DNA of 40,497 bases from Flammeovirgaceae bacterium BBD 1991-12. Lineage in GTDB: Bacteria; Bacteroidota; Bacteroidia; Cytophagales; Cyclobacteriaceae. Below are positions 16,933 through 25,537 of this stretch, piece by piece (position 1 is the stretch's first letter; every line of letters begins with the position of its first letter). Location of the stretch: positions 1 through 40,497 of the forward strand of contig LYSV01000100.1 in NCBI GenBank assembly GCA_001657315.1, in the 5' to 3' direction. The notes below the pieces were generated by a model. That model made no database searches and was not told the origin of the DNA. It saw only the letters and a program-made list of their open reading frames with translations. Both the position numbers and the translations under genes were made by a program.

Positions 16933-19041
16933 ATGACTGGAACGGCTGCAAGAAGAGTTGCACTGGTCGGCAATCCCAATTCCGGCAAATCCTCTCTTTT
17001 TAACCATTTAACAGGCCTTAACCAGAAAATCGGGAACTTCCCGGGAGTAACGGTAGACAAGAAAACCGGCTCATGCCAGCTTGATGCAGACACCCGCGCA
17101 GAGATCATTGACCTGCCCGGCACCTACAGTATCTATCCGAATTCCACTGACGAAAAAATCGTATTCGATATATTGGGAGACAAGAACAACGCTCTTCATC
17201 CGGATCAGGTAGTGGTAATCGTGGATGCTTCCAATTTCAAGCGCAACCTGCTTCTTTTTACCCAGATCCATGACCTGAACATACCCACAGTCCTGGTCCT
17301 GAATATGATGGACCTGGTCAAAAAAACGGGATTGGTAATAGATCATGAAAAGCTGTCTGAAGAGCTGGGAGTACCGGTGGTTACTATGGACGCCCGAAGG
17401 GGAAAAGGGCTGGACCGGTTAAAAAAAGAGCTGCTTAAAACATGTGAAATTCGATCAAACCCCATTTTTGATGCGCGCACATACGCTGCAGAGGCCGTTG
17501 ATTCTGTGAAGGAGATCTTTTCTGTTAAGCAGGATTATGCTGCCTATCAACTCTTGCAGCAGCATCGTATAAGCCAGGGGCTCACGGAAAATGAAAAGAA
17601 TCTGCTGCAGGATATTGCAGAGAAGCATGGTTTCAATAAAGATGAACTAAGAAGGAAGGAAACGCTGGAAAGGTACGCTGCCATTAATGAATACATCAAT
17701 GGAGCTGTGAGGGAGAACTTCACACATTTACCCCGTCGCTGGACCCAGCGGCTGGACAGGGTATTCACCCACCGGATATGGGGCTACCTTATTTTTATGG
17801 GCATCCTGTTCCTCATCTTTCAGGCCATATTCGCCTGGGCTACAGTGCCCATGGACTTCATAGATCTTACCTTCTCGGAGTTTAGCTCCTTTTTACAATC
17901 CCGGTTGCCCGATGGAGTGCTGACCAGATTAATGACGGAAGGTATTATTCCGGGCATTGGAGGTATCGTTATTTTCATCCCGCAGATCGCTATTCTGTTT
18001 GCCTTCATTGCCATTTTGGAGGAATCCGGCTACATGTCACGCGTGGTATTCCTGATGGACAAGATCATGCGTAAATTTGGCCTGAATGGTAAAAGCGTGG
18101 TCCCGTTGATCTCCGGCGTAGCCTGTGCCATTCCAGCCATTATGGCTACCCGCACCATTGACAACTGGAAAGAACGGCTGATCACCATATTTGTGACACC
18201 CCTCATGAGCTGCTCCGCTCGCCTGCCGGTTTACACTATACTCATTGCCCTTATCATACCTGACCAGCCCGTATGGGGAATACTCAACCTGCAGGGGCTT
18301 GCACTCATGGGAATGTACCTGATCGGTTTTCTGGCGGCCATCCTGTCGGCTGCCGTTATGAAGGTTATCCTTAAAACCCGGGAAAGAAGCTTTCTGGTGA
18401 TGGAACTACCTACCTACAAGATGCCGCGATGGGGCAATGTGGGCATGACCATGTATGAGAAATCCAAAACCTTTGTGCTGGAGGCTGGTAAAGTCATACT
18501 GGCTATTTCCATTATACTCTGGGTCTTCGCATCCTATGGCCCGGGTGACAGGATGGAAAACGCAGAAGAGGTGGTAGCCGCCCGTTATCCCGAGCTGGGC
18601 CAGACCGAGCTGCAGAACAGGATCGACGCTTTTCGGCTTGAGAATTCCTATGCGGGTATTTTTGGCAAGACTATAGAGCCTGTTATCGAGCCGCTGGGCT
18701 ATGATTGGAAAATTGGCATTGCACTCATTACCTCGTTTGCGGCCCGGGAGGTATTTGTGGGTACCATGGCTACCATTTACAGTATCGGAGGAGTGGAAGA
18801 TGAATCCACGATCAAGAACAGAATGCGCGCCGAGATCAATCCGGCTACGGGATTGCCCCGCTATGATTTCGCTACCGGATTTTCCCTGTTGATATTTTAC
18901 GCATTCGCTATGCAATGCATGAGTACCCTGGCTGTTGTGTATCGTGAAACCAAGGGCTGGAAGTGGCCTGTATTACAGCTTTTTTATATGTCCGGACTGG
19001 CTTATGTATCGGCGCTCATCGTCTACCAGGTTTTTTCCTAA
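16933..19041 (+). CDS. feoB: Ferrous iron transporter B
   Basis: 702 residues. The N-terminal G domain has G1 GNPNSGKS (13-20), G3 DLPG (60-63) and G4 NMMD (124-127). The rest is the membrane region with two gate repeats: IPGIGGIVIFIPQIAILF, SGVACAIPAIMATR with LMSCSARLPVYT, and FAAREVFVGTMATIY. It imports Fe2+ across the inner membrane under GTPase control. The length is normal for Bacteroidota. It begins directly at the feoA stop codon, so the two form one unit. No textbook 7-1-7 Fur box is visible upstream. Confidence 0.97.
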   Translation: MTGTAARRVALVGNPNSGKSSLFNHLTGLNQKIGNFPGVTVDKKTGSCQLDADTRAEIIDLPGTYSIYPNSTDEKIVFDILGDKNNALHPDQVVVIVDASNFKRNLLLFTQIHDLNIPTVLVLNMMDLVKKTGLVIDHEKLSEELGVPVVTMDARRGKGLDRLKKELLKTCEIRSNPIFDARTYAAEAVDSVKEIFSVKQDYAAYQLLQQHRISQGLTENEKNLLQDIAEKHGFNKDELRRKETLERYAAINEYINGAVRENFTHLPRRWTQRLDRVFTHRIWGYLIFMGILFLIFQAIFAWATVPMDFIDLTFSEFSSFLQSRLPDGVLTRLMTEGIIPGIGGIVIFIPQIAILFAFIAILEESGYMSRVVFLMDKIMRKFGLNGKSVVPLISGVACAIPAIMATRTIDNWKERLITIFVTPLMSCSARLPVYTILIALIIPDQPVWGILNLQGLALMGMYLIGFLAAILSAAVMKVILKTRERSFLVMELPTYKMPRWGNVGMTMYEKSKTFVLEAGKVILAISIILWVFASYGPGDRMENAEEVVAARYPELGQTELQNRIDAFRLENSYAGIFGKTIEPVIEPLGYDWKIGIALITSFAAREVFVGTMATIYSIGGVEDESTIKNRMRAEINPATGLPRYDFATGFSLLIFYAFAMQCMSTLAVVYRETKGWKWPVLQLFYMSGLAYVSALIVYQVFS

Positions 19042-19199
19042 CGCCTGATCAATCCAGAGAAGAAAAATAAGAAAACTCCTCGCTCGGCTGTTTTTCCCGA
19101 ATGCAAGTAGCCGATATGAATGTCTGTTGTATTTTAGTCACGGGTTATGTGTGCACAAAAAGAACGGAACTGTCAGCAATAACTTAAATTTATGTTGGG

Positions 19200-20009
19200 A
19201 TGACCAGGACAGAGAAATATCAGAACGAGTTTGTACAATTCAGGAATGAGTTGAGGTCTTTCATCTACCGCATGGTAAATCACAGACAGGAAACCGAAGA
19301 TATTGCTCAGGATACCTACATCAGGGCATTTAAAAATCTCAGCTCATTTCAGGAAAGATCATCATTTAAATCGTGGGTGTTTTCCATTGCAACCAACCTC
19401 ATAAAAGATAGTTTTAGGGCGAGCCGAAAATGGGGAGAGAACTGGCAGGATCTTGGAAAAGAGTTCAATCTGGAAAACGAACAAATACTGCAAGACAAGG
19501 TGAGTATTTCCCGCACCTCAGAACAGGGGAAGTTTGTGATCCGTGAACATATAAGCTTTTGCTTTACGTGTATTACCAAAACACTCCCTCTTACCCATCA
19601 AATTTGCCTTCTGCTTAAGGAAGTTTACAGCTTCAAGGTGCATGAAATAATGCTCATCACGGGTTTGACAGAAGGCAGGGTAAAACATGCCATAGCTGAT
19701 GCAAGAAGAGATATGAGCCGCATTTTTGAAAGGCGATGCTCTCTGATCAATAAAAAGGGGATATGTCATCAGTGTACTGAACTGAATGGTATATTCAATC
19801 CTGAACAGGATGCCTGCATTGAAACCAACAGGATCAGGATGGTTAAGGAAGCCGGACGAGCAAACTATAACGAGCTATTGAAACTCAGGCTCCAATTGAT
19901 CAAATCGATAGACCCGCTTAATTCTGAAGGAACCAATCTGCACAATTACATCATGGAGAACTGCCCGGATTGGGCAGAGCACCAAATCTCAAGACAATCA
20001 AGAAATTGA
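19200..20009 (+). CDS. ECF sigma factor with cysteine-bearing C-terminal extension
   Basis: 269 residues, about 90 longer than a minimal ECF sigma factor. Region 2 is seen at about 15-70 (FRNELRSFIYRMV, TEDIAQDTYIRAFKNL, FKSWVFSIATNLIKDSFR), region 4 at about 120-172 (LPLTHQICLLLKEVYSF, GLTEGRVKHAIADARRDM). After it comes Cys180, Cys189-His-Gln-Cys192 in CSLINKKGICHQC, then LNGIFNPEQDAC, and a helical tail. This tail could bind a metal or sense redox state and hold the sigma factor in check; no FecR/anti-sigma gene follows. Next, 88 bases downstream, is a DHFR-fold gene. The 158-base gap upstream shows no clear promoter. Confidence 0.85.
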   Translation: MTRTEKYQNEFVQFRNELRSFIYRMVNHRQETEDIAQDTYIRAFKNLSSFQERSSFKSWVFSIATNLIKDSFRASRKWGENWQDLGKEFNLENEQILQDKVSISRTSEQGKFVIREHISFCFTCITKTLPLTHQICLLLKEVYSFKVHEIMLITGLTEGRVKHAIADARRDMSRIFERRCSLINKKGICHQCTELNGIFNPEQDACIETNRIRMVKEAGRANYNELLKLRLQLIKSIDPLNSEGTNLHNYIMENCPDWAEHQISRQSRN

Positions 20010-20035
20010 TTATCAAATAGTTATATCATTTTCGT

Positions 20036-20095
20036 TCGTTTTCGATCCCTCTTTCGTCTAAACTTAAGACGATAAAATTTTATAACCGAAAACGA
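20036..20095 (+). promoter_or_regulatory. Stacked inverted repeats upstream of the DHFR-fold gene
   Basis: TCGTTTTCG (20036-20044) pairs with CGAAAACGA (20087-20095), ending two bases before the ATG. Inside are CGTCT/AGACG (20055-20071) and the self-complementary ATAAAATTTTAT (20072-20083). As RNA this could fold the start region shut; as DNA the palindromes could be operators for the preceding sigma factor's regulon. No clear -7 box. Confidence 0.4.
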
Positions 20096-20097
20096 TT

Positions 20098-20664
20098 ATG
20101 AGAAAACTTGCTGTTTTAACCTTTTTATCTCTTGATGGTGTGATGCAGGCGGTCAGGTTGCCGGAGGAAGATACTTCAAACGGTTTTGAACATGGAGGGT
20201 GGGCTACTAGGTACTGGGATGAAGTAATGGTACAGGTCAAAGAGGAAGCTATGTCCAAACCCTATGATCTGCTACTGGGTAGAAAAACCTACGAGCTTTT
20301 TGCGGCCAATGCAAAGGAATCTGATCCCAGTCCACTCAATGATTTAACCAAATATGTGGTAACCAATACCCTCGACAGGCTGGAGTGGAGAAATTCCATA
20401 CCTGTCCCGGGTGACCTCGTTAGGGAGGTAACCAGACTTAAGTCACAGGATGGACCTTTGTTGCAGGTCCATGGTAGCTGGCAATTGATCAATACTCTTC
20501 TCGTGAATGATCTTGTCGATGAACTTCGTTTGTGGATCTTTCCGGTTGTTCTTGGCGGGGGAAAGCGTTTATTTCAGCATTGCAAATTCCTGGGTGATCT
20601 GTCATTGCTAAGAACCGGATCCACTGCAAATGGTGTAATAATGGCTATTTACAAATGCCGGTAA
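20098..20664 (+). CDS. Dihydrofolate reductase / RibD C-terminal-fold protein
   Basis: 188 residues: KLAVLTFLSLDGVMQ at the start, LLLGRKTYELF near 59-69, LLQVHGSWQLINTLL near 121-135, and LWIFPVVLGGGKRLF near 147-161. This is the RibD_C/DHFR superfamily that binds NADPH; members of this small-protein branch have no assigned substrate and should not be equated with folA. It follows the cysteine-tailed ECF sigma gene, a pairing suggesting the sigma factor controls it. A perfect hairpin terminator lies just downstream. Probably cytoplasmic. Confidence 0.88.
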   Translation: MRKLAVLTFLSLDGVMQAVRLPEEDTSNGFEHGGWATRYWDEVMVQVKEEAMSKPYDLLLGRKTYELFAANAKESDPSPLNDLTKYVVTNTLDRLEWRNSIPVPGDLVREVTRLKSQDGPLLQVHGSWQLINTLLVNDLVDELRLWIFPVVLGGGKRLFQHCKFLGDLSLLRTGSTANGVIMAIYKCR

Positions 20665-20680
20665 CTTGAGCACCTTCTAA

Positions 20681-20717
20681 GTCATAGGCCTTTACAATGG
20701 CCTATGACTTTTATTTT
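20681..20717 (+). terminator. Terminator between convergent genes
   Basis: GTCATAGGCC, loop TTTACAAT, GGCCTATGAC, then TTTTATTTT: a perfect 10-bp stem with a T-run. It terminates the plus-strand DHFR-fold gene, and its sequence also encodes the last codons and stop of the minus-strand kinase. Confidence 0.85.
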
Positions 20718-21239
20718 GTCAAGCACAAGGTCCATCCTTTCCGTAATGGTGGTATCGCCTTCAATCCTGAGTATTGGACAATTGAGCCGGTCCATCCATT
20801 TCTGATGTGTGCTGATGCTACGTCCGTCAAACGTCTCATCGTCATAACGTGAGGCCCAGCCAAGAAAAGCTTCAAAACGGGAAATGGCGGCTTTATCGGT
20901 CGTTAATACATTGCCATAACGTTCAAACTCCCGTTTTCTGAGTCTTTCCATTCGGATGGCATGAGGTATATAGAGAAATACAGCGAGGTCAAAGACACTT
21001 TCCCATTGTTTGCCCCAACTTACCATGGAACCACTGATGATGACCTCATTGTGTTGCTTAAAATCGCTGGTTATCCGTGCGGTTCTCAGTGACAGGGGTA
21101 TTTTTTGTAGGTACGGAGGGTCAGTGGGCTTCCAGTAGTAATCATCGGTATCCAGGTGCTTCCAGCGCAATTTTGCGGCGAGATGTTCGCCCAGTGTGGT
21201 AGTTCCTGAACCGGAAGCTCCGAATATATGCAACTTCAT
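20682..21239 (-). CDS. P-loop kinase (adenylate-kinase-like AAA family)
   Basis: 185 residues. The phosphate-binding loop is GASGSGTTT (residues 7-15), with Thr where Walker A has Lys; this GTTT form is recurrent in the family and is not necessarily inactivating. The block HLDTDDYYW near 33-41 with PTDPPY is characteristic, and FLYIPHAIRMERLRKREFERYG is the lid-like arginine segment. Predicted small-molecule kinase; substrate unknown. It converges on the DHFR-fold gene and shares its terminator, with the small lipoprotein gene at 21268-21717 just upstream on the same strand. Confidence 0.85.
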   Translation of the reverse strand: MKLHIFGASGSGTTTLGEHLAAKLRWKHLDTDDYYWKPTDPPYLQKIPLSLRTARITSDFKQHNEVIISGSMVSWGKQWESVFDLAVFLYIPHAIRMERLRKREFERYGNVLTTDKAAISRFEAFLGWASRYDDETFDGRSISTHQKWMDRLNCPILRIEGDTTITERMDLVLDKIKVIGHCKGL

Positions 21240-21267
21240 TGTTTACGGATAAAAGTGGGCATGTGCG

Positions 21268-21717
21268 TTATAACGACAGCACCACCTCTTTCCTTGGGAT
21301 GCGTATGAAGATGAGTTTCTGCAGGCTGTCCCCGGCGGCATTTAAAACGGGTTTTGAGTAGATCAGATACTTCTCTCCCTGTTTCTGTATATTATCCTCA
21401 AGCTCACCCGGGTCAGGAGCGTAGGAGTAGGCCTTCAGCACCTTCAGCTCGGTCTCATCAAGGCCCAACGAATCCGCCAGGTGTACCATTTTGATCTCCG
21501 CATTATACTTTTCCATGATGCGGTTGGTAATCGTGTCACCTGTTTCTGCGGCGATGGCCTTTCCCATCTCCAGCGCCTTTCTGAAAATTTCATGTTCACT
21601 TACCTTCTTAACCTCCCGGTTTTCCATCTCCTCCCTCAATGCTTTTCGCTGCTCCTCCGGCAAACCGGCGTTACATCCCCAGATAAAAAACATCAATAAA
21701 ACACCTAACTTATTCAT
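21268..21717 (-). CDS. Small helical lipoprotein, DUF3365-like
   Basis: 149 residues from the ATG complementary to 21715-21717; the longer frame starting at 21765 would add 16 residues before a lipoprotein signal, so I reject it. The signal is MNKLGVLLMFFIWGC with Cys15. The mature part begins with charged helix (EEQRKALREEMENREVKKV), then a domain with the segment IFRKALEMGKAIAAETGD and a LIYSKPVLNAAG stretch near 118-130, which resembles haem-type periplasmic sensor domains of the DUF3365 kind but lacks a CxxCH. It is probably membrane-anchored on the periplasmic side. Function not established. Confidence 0.7.
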   Translation of the reverse strand: MNKLGVLLMFFIWGCNAGLPEEQRKALREEMENREVKKVSEHEIFRKALEMGKAIAAETGDTITNRIMEKYNAEIKMVHLADSLGLDETELKVLKAYSYAPDPGELEDNIQKQGEKYLIYSKPVLNAAGDSLQKLIFIRIPRKEVVLSL

Positions 21718-21779
21718 GCCTAAGAAAATTAGTGAGACTAAATTATCACTATATTCCCAATTCAACCGCTAATACCCGT

Positions 21780-21837
21780 ACACTTTAACACTCCAACACC
21801 TTAATACTTTAACACACTTCATCACCAGAACACTTAA
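21780..21837. repeat. Degenerate 8-bp tandem repeat (ACACTTTA)
   Basis: Units ACACTTTA, ACACTCCA, ACACCTTA, ATACTTTA start at 21780, 21788, 21796 and 21804, exactly 8 bp apart; later units drift to 9 bp. It lies in the divergent spacer between the small lipoprotein gene and prfA, just upstream of the prfA promoter. Confidence 0.6.
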
Positions 21838-21866
21838 CCATTTCAAAACATATCCCACAAAATCCC

Positions 21867-21874
21867 TAATTTTG
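21867..21874 (+). promoter_or_regulatory. -7 box (TAATTTTG) of prfA
   Basis: An exact TAnnTTTG match; a weak -33 candidate (TTTC) lies about 22 bases upstream. Transcription would start about a dozen bases before the ATG at 21894, a very short leader. Confidence 0.55.
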
Positions 21875-21893
21875 CACTTTTAATTCAATTCTC

Positions 21894-22967
21894 ATGATTG
21901 AAAAGCTGGAAGAGATCAAACACCGGTTTGAGGAGGTAGGACAACTTATTGTGCAGCCGGACGCCATGTCCGATATGAAAAAGTATTCCCAGCTCAGCAA
22001 GGAATATAAGGATCTGGAAAAGATAGTGACCAAATACAAGGAGTACAGCGATGTGATTTCCAATATCGACAACGCCAGGGAGGTGCTGAAAACCGAAAAA
22101 GACGATGAGTTTCGGGAGATGGCGAAAATGGAACTCGACGAACTGGAGCCACAAAAAGAAATGCTGGAACAAGCGCTGAAGCAGATGCTTATCCCCAGGG
22201 ATCCCAATGATGACAAGGATGCCATACTGGAGATACGGGCCGGCACAGGAGGGGATGAGGCGGCAATTTTTGCCGGTGATCTGTTCCGTATGTATCAACG
22301 GTTTTGCGAAAAAAGCGGGTTGAAGCTTACTGTTCTGGATCTCACGGAGGGCTCCAGCGGTGGATACAAGGAAATTGTATGCTCCGTTACCGGAACGGAA
22401 CCCTACGGAACGCTCAAATTCGAGTCCGGAGTGCACCGTGTGCAAAGAGTGCCTCAAACAGAGACGCAGGGCCGCGTTCATACTTCTGCCGCTACCGTAG
22501 CCATCCTGCCGGAGATGGATGACGTCGAAGTAGAGATTGATATGAATGATGTGCGAAAGGATACATTCTGCTCTTCAGGACCAGGTGGACAATCCGTCAA
22601 TACCACATATTCGGCGGTAAGGCTGACCCATATTCCTACAGGCATTGTGGTTTCCTGCCAGGATCAGAAGTCACAGATCAAAAACTTTGAGAAAGCGCTT
22701 AAGGTACTCCGCTCCCGCATCTACGAAATAGAGCTGGCTAAACACAATGAGGAGGTAGGGGCACAAAGACGGTCCATGGTGGGCAGTGGCGACCGGTCAG
22801 ATAAGATCAGGACCTACAACTATCCTCAAAGCCGTGTTACTGACCACAGGATCAACTATAGTCAGCATAACCTGCCTGCCATCATGGACGGAGAGATCAA
22901 CGAGTTCATCGAACAGCTAAGAATAGCCGAAGCCGCTGAGAAAATGAAAGAAGGCGCTGTGGAATAA
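21894..22967 (+). CDS. prfA: Peptide chain release factor 1
   Basis: 357 residues, the usual RF1 length. The catalytic GGQ is at 231-233 in SSGPGGQSVNTTYSAVRLTH; the family start block RAGTGGDEAAIFA lies near 105-117, and the RVPQTETQGRVHTSAATVA region contains the codon-reading loop. It releases finished proteins at UAA and UAG codons. The Gln of GGQ is normally methylated by PrmC; no prmC lies in the window. It stands alone, driven by the TAATTTTG promoter. Confidence 0.97.
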   Translation: MIEKLEEIKHRFEEVGQLIVQPDAMSDMKKYSQLSKEYKDLEKIVTKYKEYSDVISNIDNAREVLKTEKDDEFREMAKMELDELEPQKEMLEQALKQMLIPRDPNDDKDAILEIRAGTGGDEAAIFAGDLFRMYQRFCEKSGLKLTVLDLTEGSSGGYKEIVCSVTGTEPYGTLKFESGVHRVQRVPQTETQGRVHTSAATVAILPEMDDVEVEIDMNDVRKDTFCSSGPGGQSVNTTYSAVRLTHIPTGIVVSCQDQKSQIKNFEKALKVLRSRIYEIELAKHNEEVGAQRRSMVGSGDRSDKIRTYNYPQSRVTDHRINYSQHNLPAIMDGEINEFIEQLRIAEAAEKMKEGAVE

Positions 22968-22990
22968 AAACCATCGTAAGATCGTTTTAG

Positions 22991-23085
22991 TTGATGATTG
23001 ATAGCTGATAGTGCCCCCGGATCTATTGTGTTGACGATTTCAGTCACTATAACTTACGACTTAATACTTACGACTCAGAACTAAG
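22991..23085. repeat. Inverted array of 7-bp repeats between prfA and the beta-helix lipoprotein gene
   Basis: Left arm: TTGATGA, TTGATAG, CTGATAG at 22991, 22998 and 23005. Right arm: ACT at 23046, 23052, 23059, 23066, 23073 and 23080, i.e. phased by 7 except for one 6-base step; ACTTACGACT occurs at 23052 and again at 23066. Same design as 30119-30202, where the inverse AGTCGTAAGT occurs. Confidence 0.65.
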
Positions 23086-23089
23086 ATTC

Positions 23090-24523
23090 ATGTTGAAAAA
23101 CCTTCCACACTTTGTTATAGCAATAATTGTCTCTCTGGCGGCCTGCACACCCGAGGAGGAGCAATTTACTTTTGAAGGTGACGCTACACTTCGTTTTTCG
23201 ACAGATACTCTCTTTTTTGATACCGTCTTCACACAATCCTCCCCTCAGATCAGAAATGTTACCAAACGCTTCAGGGTATACAATGACAATGACAATGCCG
23301 TGCGCATCAATGAGATTAGTCTTGAAGGTGGCGCATCATCGCCCTACACCATTTTCATTAACGGCCGGCCGGGGTCTCAATTTAACAATACCCGCTTACT
23401 GGGTAAGGATAGTATGCTGGTACTGGTGGAAGTGAATATTGATCCACAGGATGAAAACGAACCTTTCATAGTAGAGGATCGGGTGAATTTTGTATCCAAT
23501 GGTAATCAGCAACATGTGCAGCTGGTTTCCTGGGGTCAGGACGCCAACTTTTTCAGAGATGCGGTACTGGACTGCAACACCACCTGGACAGCCGGAAAGC
23601 CTTACATCATTTACAACGCAGTACTTGTGGATAGCTCCTGTACCCTCACTATTGAACCGGGCACCAGAATATTTTCACATAGCCAGTCCTTCATTTTTGT
23701 ACGAGGTACCATTGAGGTCAACGGATCGGTGGAAGAGAAGGTGATCTTTTCAAATGACCGCTTTGATGAACGATTTGAGAATGCCCCCGGGCAGTGGGGT
23801 GGGATCATCTTTTTACCGGGGAGCAAAGACAACATCATTGATCATGCGGAGATACGAAATGCAGAAGTAGGTATTTATCTGGGTACCCCGGATAATGACA
23901 CGGACCCAGACCTTATTGTAAGTAACACGCGCATTGAAAACATTGGTGGCAATACGGTCCTTCCTATTGGCGGCAACCTCGTTCAGCCTGGCTTCGGGAT
24001 CATCGCTATTACGTCAGACTTGTATGCTTACAATACCCTGATCAACAACTGCGCAGTGAACACCCTGGGAAATTATGCCGGTGGAAACTACCGCTATGAG
24101 CACTGTACATTTGCCAACTTCTCCTTCGACTTTTTCCGGGAAGATCCCTCGGTGGTACTGGCAGACAATCTTGTACTGGCCAATAATTCGCTGCTGGTGG
24201 CTGACCTCAATGTGGAGATGAAGAACACCATCATTTGGGGAAATCTGAGCGAGGAACTGATCATTAGCAATAGCGGAGAAGCCTTGGTAACGCTTGACCT
24301 GGCCAATAACCTTTTCAGAACACCTAATGAAGACCTGGCGGGTAATGATAATATTCTGAATGAGGACCCGAAATTTTTCGATCCCAGAGACTATGTTTAC
24401 GAACTGGACACGCTCTCCCCGGCTAAGGACGTAGGAGTTGACCTTGGGATACCACTTGATCTCGACGGTAACGCCCGTGATGAGATGCCAGACCTGGGAG
24501 CCTTTGAAAGAATAGAAAACTGA
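23090..24523 (+). CDS. Lipoprotein with right-handed beta-helix
   Basis: 477 residues, lipobox SLAAC with Cys19. The first half is beta-sandwich-like (STDTLFFDTVFTQSSPQ, then RFRVYND), a layout typical of Bacteroidota lipoproteins that precede parallel beta-helices. From about residue 190 the sequence falls into short turns (IEPGTRIFSH, KVIFSNDRF, IIDHAEIRNAEVGI, LIVSNTRIENIGG), as in pectate-lyase-like folds. No catalytic residues of a polysaccharide lyase are obvious, so a structural or adhesive role is as likely. The end (DLDGNARDEMPDLGAFE) is the common tail of such proteins. It is followed after one base by yjbQ. Confidence 0.8.
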   Translation: MLKNLPHFVIAIIVSLAACTPEEEQFTFEGDATLRFSTDTLFFDTVFTQSSPQIRNVTKRFRVYNDNDNAVRINEISLEGGASSPYTIFINGRPGSQFNNTRLLGKDSMLVLVEVNIDPQDENEPFIVEDRVNFVSNGNQQHVQLVSWGQDANFFRDAVLDCNTTWTAGKPYIIYNAVLVDSSCTLTIEPGTRIFSHSQSFIFVRGTIEVNGSVEEKVIFSNDRFDERFENAPGQWGGIIFLPGSKDNIIDHAEIRNAEVGIYLGTPDNDTDPDLIVSNTRIENIGGNTVLPIGGNLVQPGFGIIAITSDLYAYNTLINNCAVNTLGNYAGGNYRYEHCTFANFSFDFFREDPSVVLADNLVLANNSLLVADLNVEMKNTIIWGNLSEELIISNSGEALVTLDLANNLFRTPNEDLAGNDNILNEDPKFFDPRDYVYELDTLSPAKDVGVDLGIPLDLDGNARDEMPDLGAFERIEN

Positions 24524-24524
24524 T

Positions 24525-24947
24525 ATGAACTTCTATCAGAACGAAATAAGTCTGCCTGCCTTTCCCAGAGGTTTCCACCTGATCACGGACCTGATCACAG
24601 CATCTTTGCCTGAGATGAAAAGCATTAAAGTAGGCAGGTTGCAGGTATTCATTAAACATACGTCGGCGAGCCTTACTATCAATGAAAACGCCGACCCCAC
24701 AGTACGGCTTGATTTTGAAAGTCATATGAGCCGCATGGTACCGGAAAATCAACCTTACTACAGGCATACAATGGAGGGACCGGATGATATGCCCGCACAC
24801 ATAAAAGCCTCACTGATGGGTCCGTCGGTGGACATTCCTATTACCAATGGCCGATTGAACCTTGGGACATGGCAGGGAATCTATCTTTGTGAGCATCGTG
24901 ATTATGGCGGACGGAGAAAGGTTGTGATCACAGCGTTGGGTAATTGA
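24525..24947 (+). CDS. yjbQ: YjbQ family protein (UPF0047)
   Basis: 140 residues, the family's normal size. HTSASLTINENADPTVRLD near 44-62 and the C-terminal LGTWQGIYLCEHRDYGGRR are diagnostic. Some members have thiamine-phosphate synthase activity in vitro, but the physiological role is unsettled. It starts one base after the stop of the beta-helix lipoprotein gene, so the two share a transcript; no functional link is evident. Convergent with the DUF2784 gene, whose end is 29 bases away. Confidence 0.92.
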   Translation: MNFYQNEISLPAFPRGFHLITDLITASLPEMKSIKVGRLQVFIKHTSASLTINENADPTVRLDFESHMSRMVPENQPYYRHTMEGPDDMPAHIKASLMGPSVDIPITNGRLNLGTWQGIYLCEHRDYGGRRKVVITALGN

Positions 24948-24976
24948 TCCTGCCGGAGTCAGACGGCTCCAAACCG

Positions 24977-25345
24977 TCAGACCACCTGGCGCTTCACAAA
25001 GTTGAGATAGACCGAGCAGCCAATCGCAGCCACAAAAAGCCAGAGTGTCAGTCCGTCGACCAATGTGGTACTTAATTCCAGCCCCAGTACGTTGTTGGAT
25101 AAGTACTGGGTAAAGGAGTGTGGAAGATTTGTCTCTCCCAGCTTTCTTTTAACATCCCATTCCCAATCCGTAAGAAAGCAATATCCAAAGCCATACCATA
25201 TTCCCAGAACAAGCCAGGAAAATACCGTCACTCCGGCTACCCATAGATGAGCCCGGCGCGTCCGCTTCCAGATCCACGCAAAAAGATTTACCCCGATCAC
25301 CAGTATATGAGCTGTAAACAGAAGGGCATCCAGGAAGTACAACAT
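24977..25345 (-). CDS. DUF2784 membrane protein
   Basis: 122 residues with four hydrophobic segments (about 3-24, 35-55, 85-98, 102-117). Diagnostic pieces are FAWIWKRTRRAHLW, SWLVLGIWYGFGYCFLTDW and LGETNLPHSFTQYL. It is an inner-membrane protein of unknown function. It stands alone, divergent from the marR gene, so its promoter lies in the same 229-base region as the MarR operator candidates. Confidence 0.85.
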   Translation of the reverse strand: MLYFLDALLFTAHILVIGVNLFAWIWKRTRRAHLWVAGVTVFSWLVLGIWYGFGYCFLTDWEWDVKRKLGETNLPHSFTQYLSNNVLGLELSTTLVDGLTLWLFVAAIGCSVYLNFVKRQVV

Positions 25346-25485
25346 TCAGAAGGGGTTACGGTTATTGAGTAATATTCGGGATATGGACCAACGTTCAAAA
25401 GTGTCTTCGATCCATAAAATTTCTGTGTCCCTTTTATTTTTTAAATGTCGTGAACAAGCGGGACAGGACAATTTTTTTAAAATAG

Positions 25486-25537
25486 TATGCATGCATAACA
25501 AATTTTATTATATTTGTTACCCGTCAATATCTGACGG
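25486..25537 (+). promoter_or_regulatory. marR-fad promoter with overlapping palindromes
   Basis: The -7 box TATATTTG (25509-25516) matches TAnnTTTG exactly. It is straddled by TAACAAAT (25496-25503) and ATTTGTTA (25512-25519), an 8-bp-armed, 24-bp inverted repeat that would cover the promoter if bound. Just upstream is TATGCATGCATA (25486-25497), a perfect 12-bp palindrome, and just downstream a CCGTCA/TGACGG hairpin (25521-25537). This is a good candidate for autorepression by the MarR protein. Confidence 0.65.

Noticed and set aside
20682-21239. Missing Walker A lysine in the small kinase as evidence of inactivation
   Set aside because: The GxxGxGTTT loop recurs in this kinase family, so it is not a local defect.
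24962-24978. GACGG/CCGTC hairpin between yjbQ and the DUF2784 gene as a terminator
   Set aside because: Only five base pairs and no T-run on either strand.
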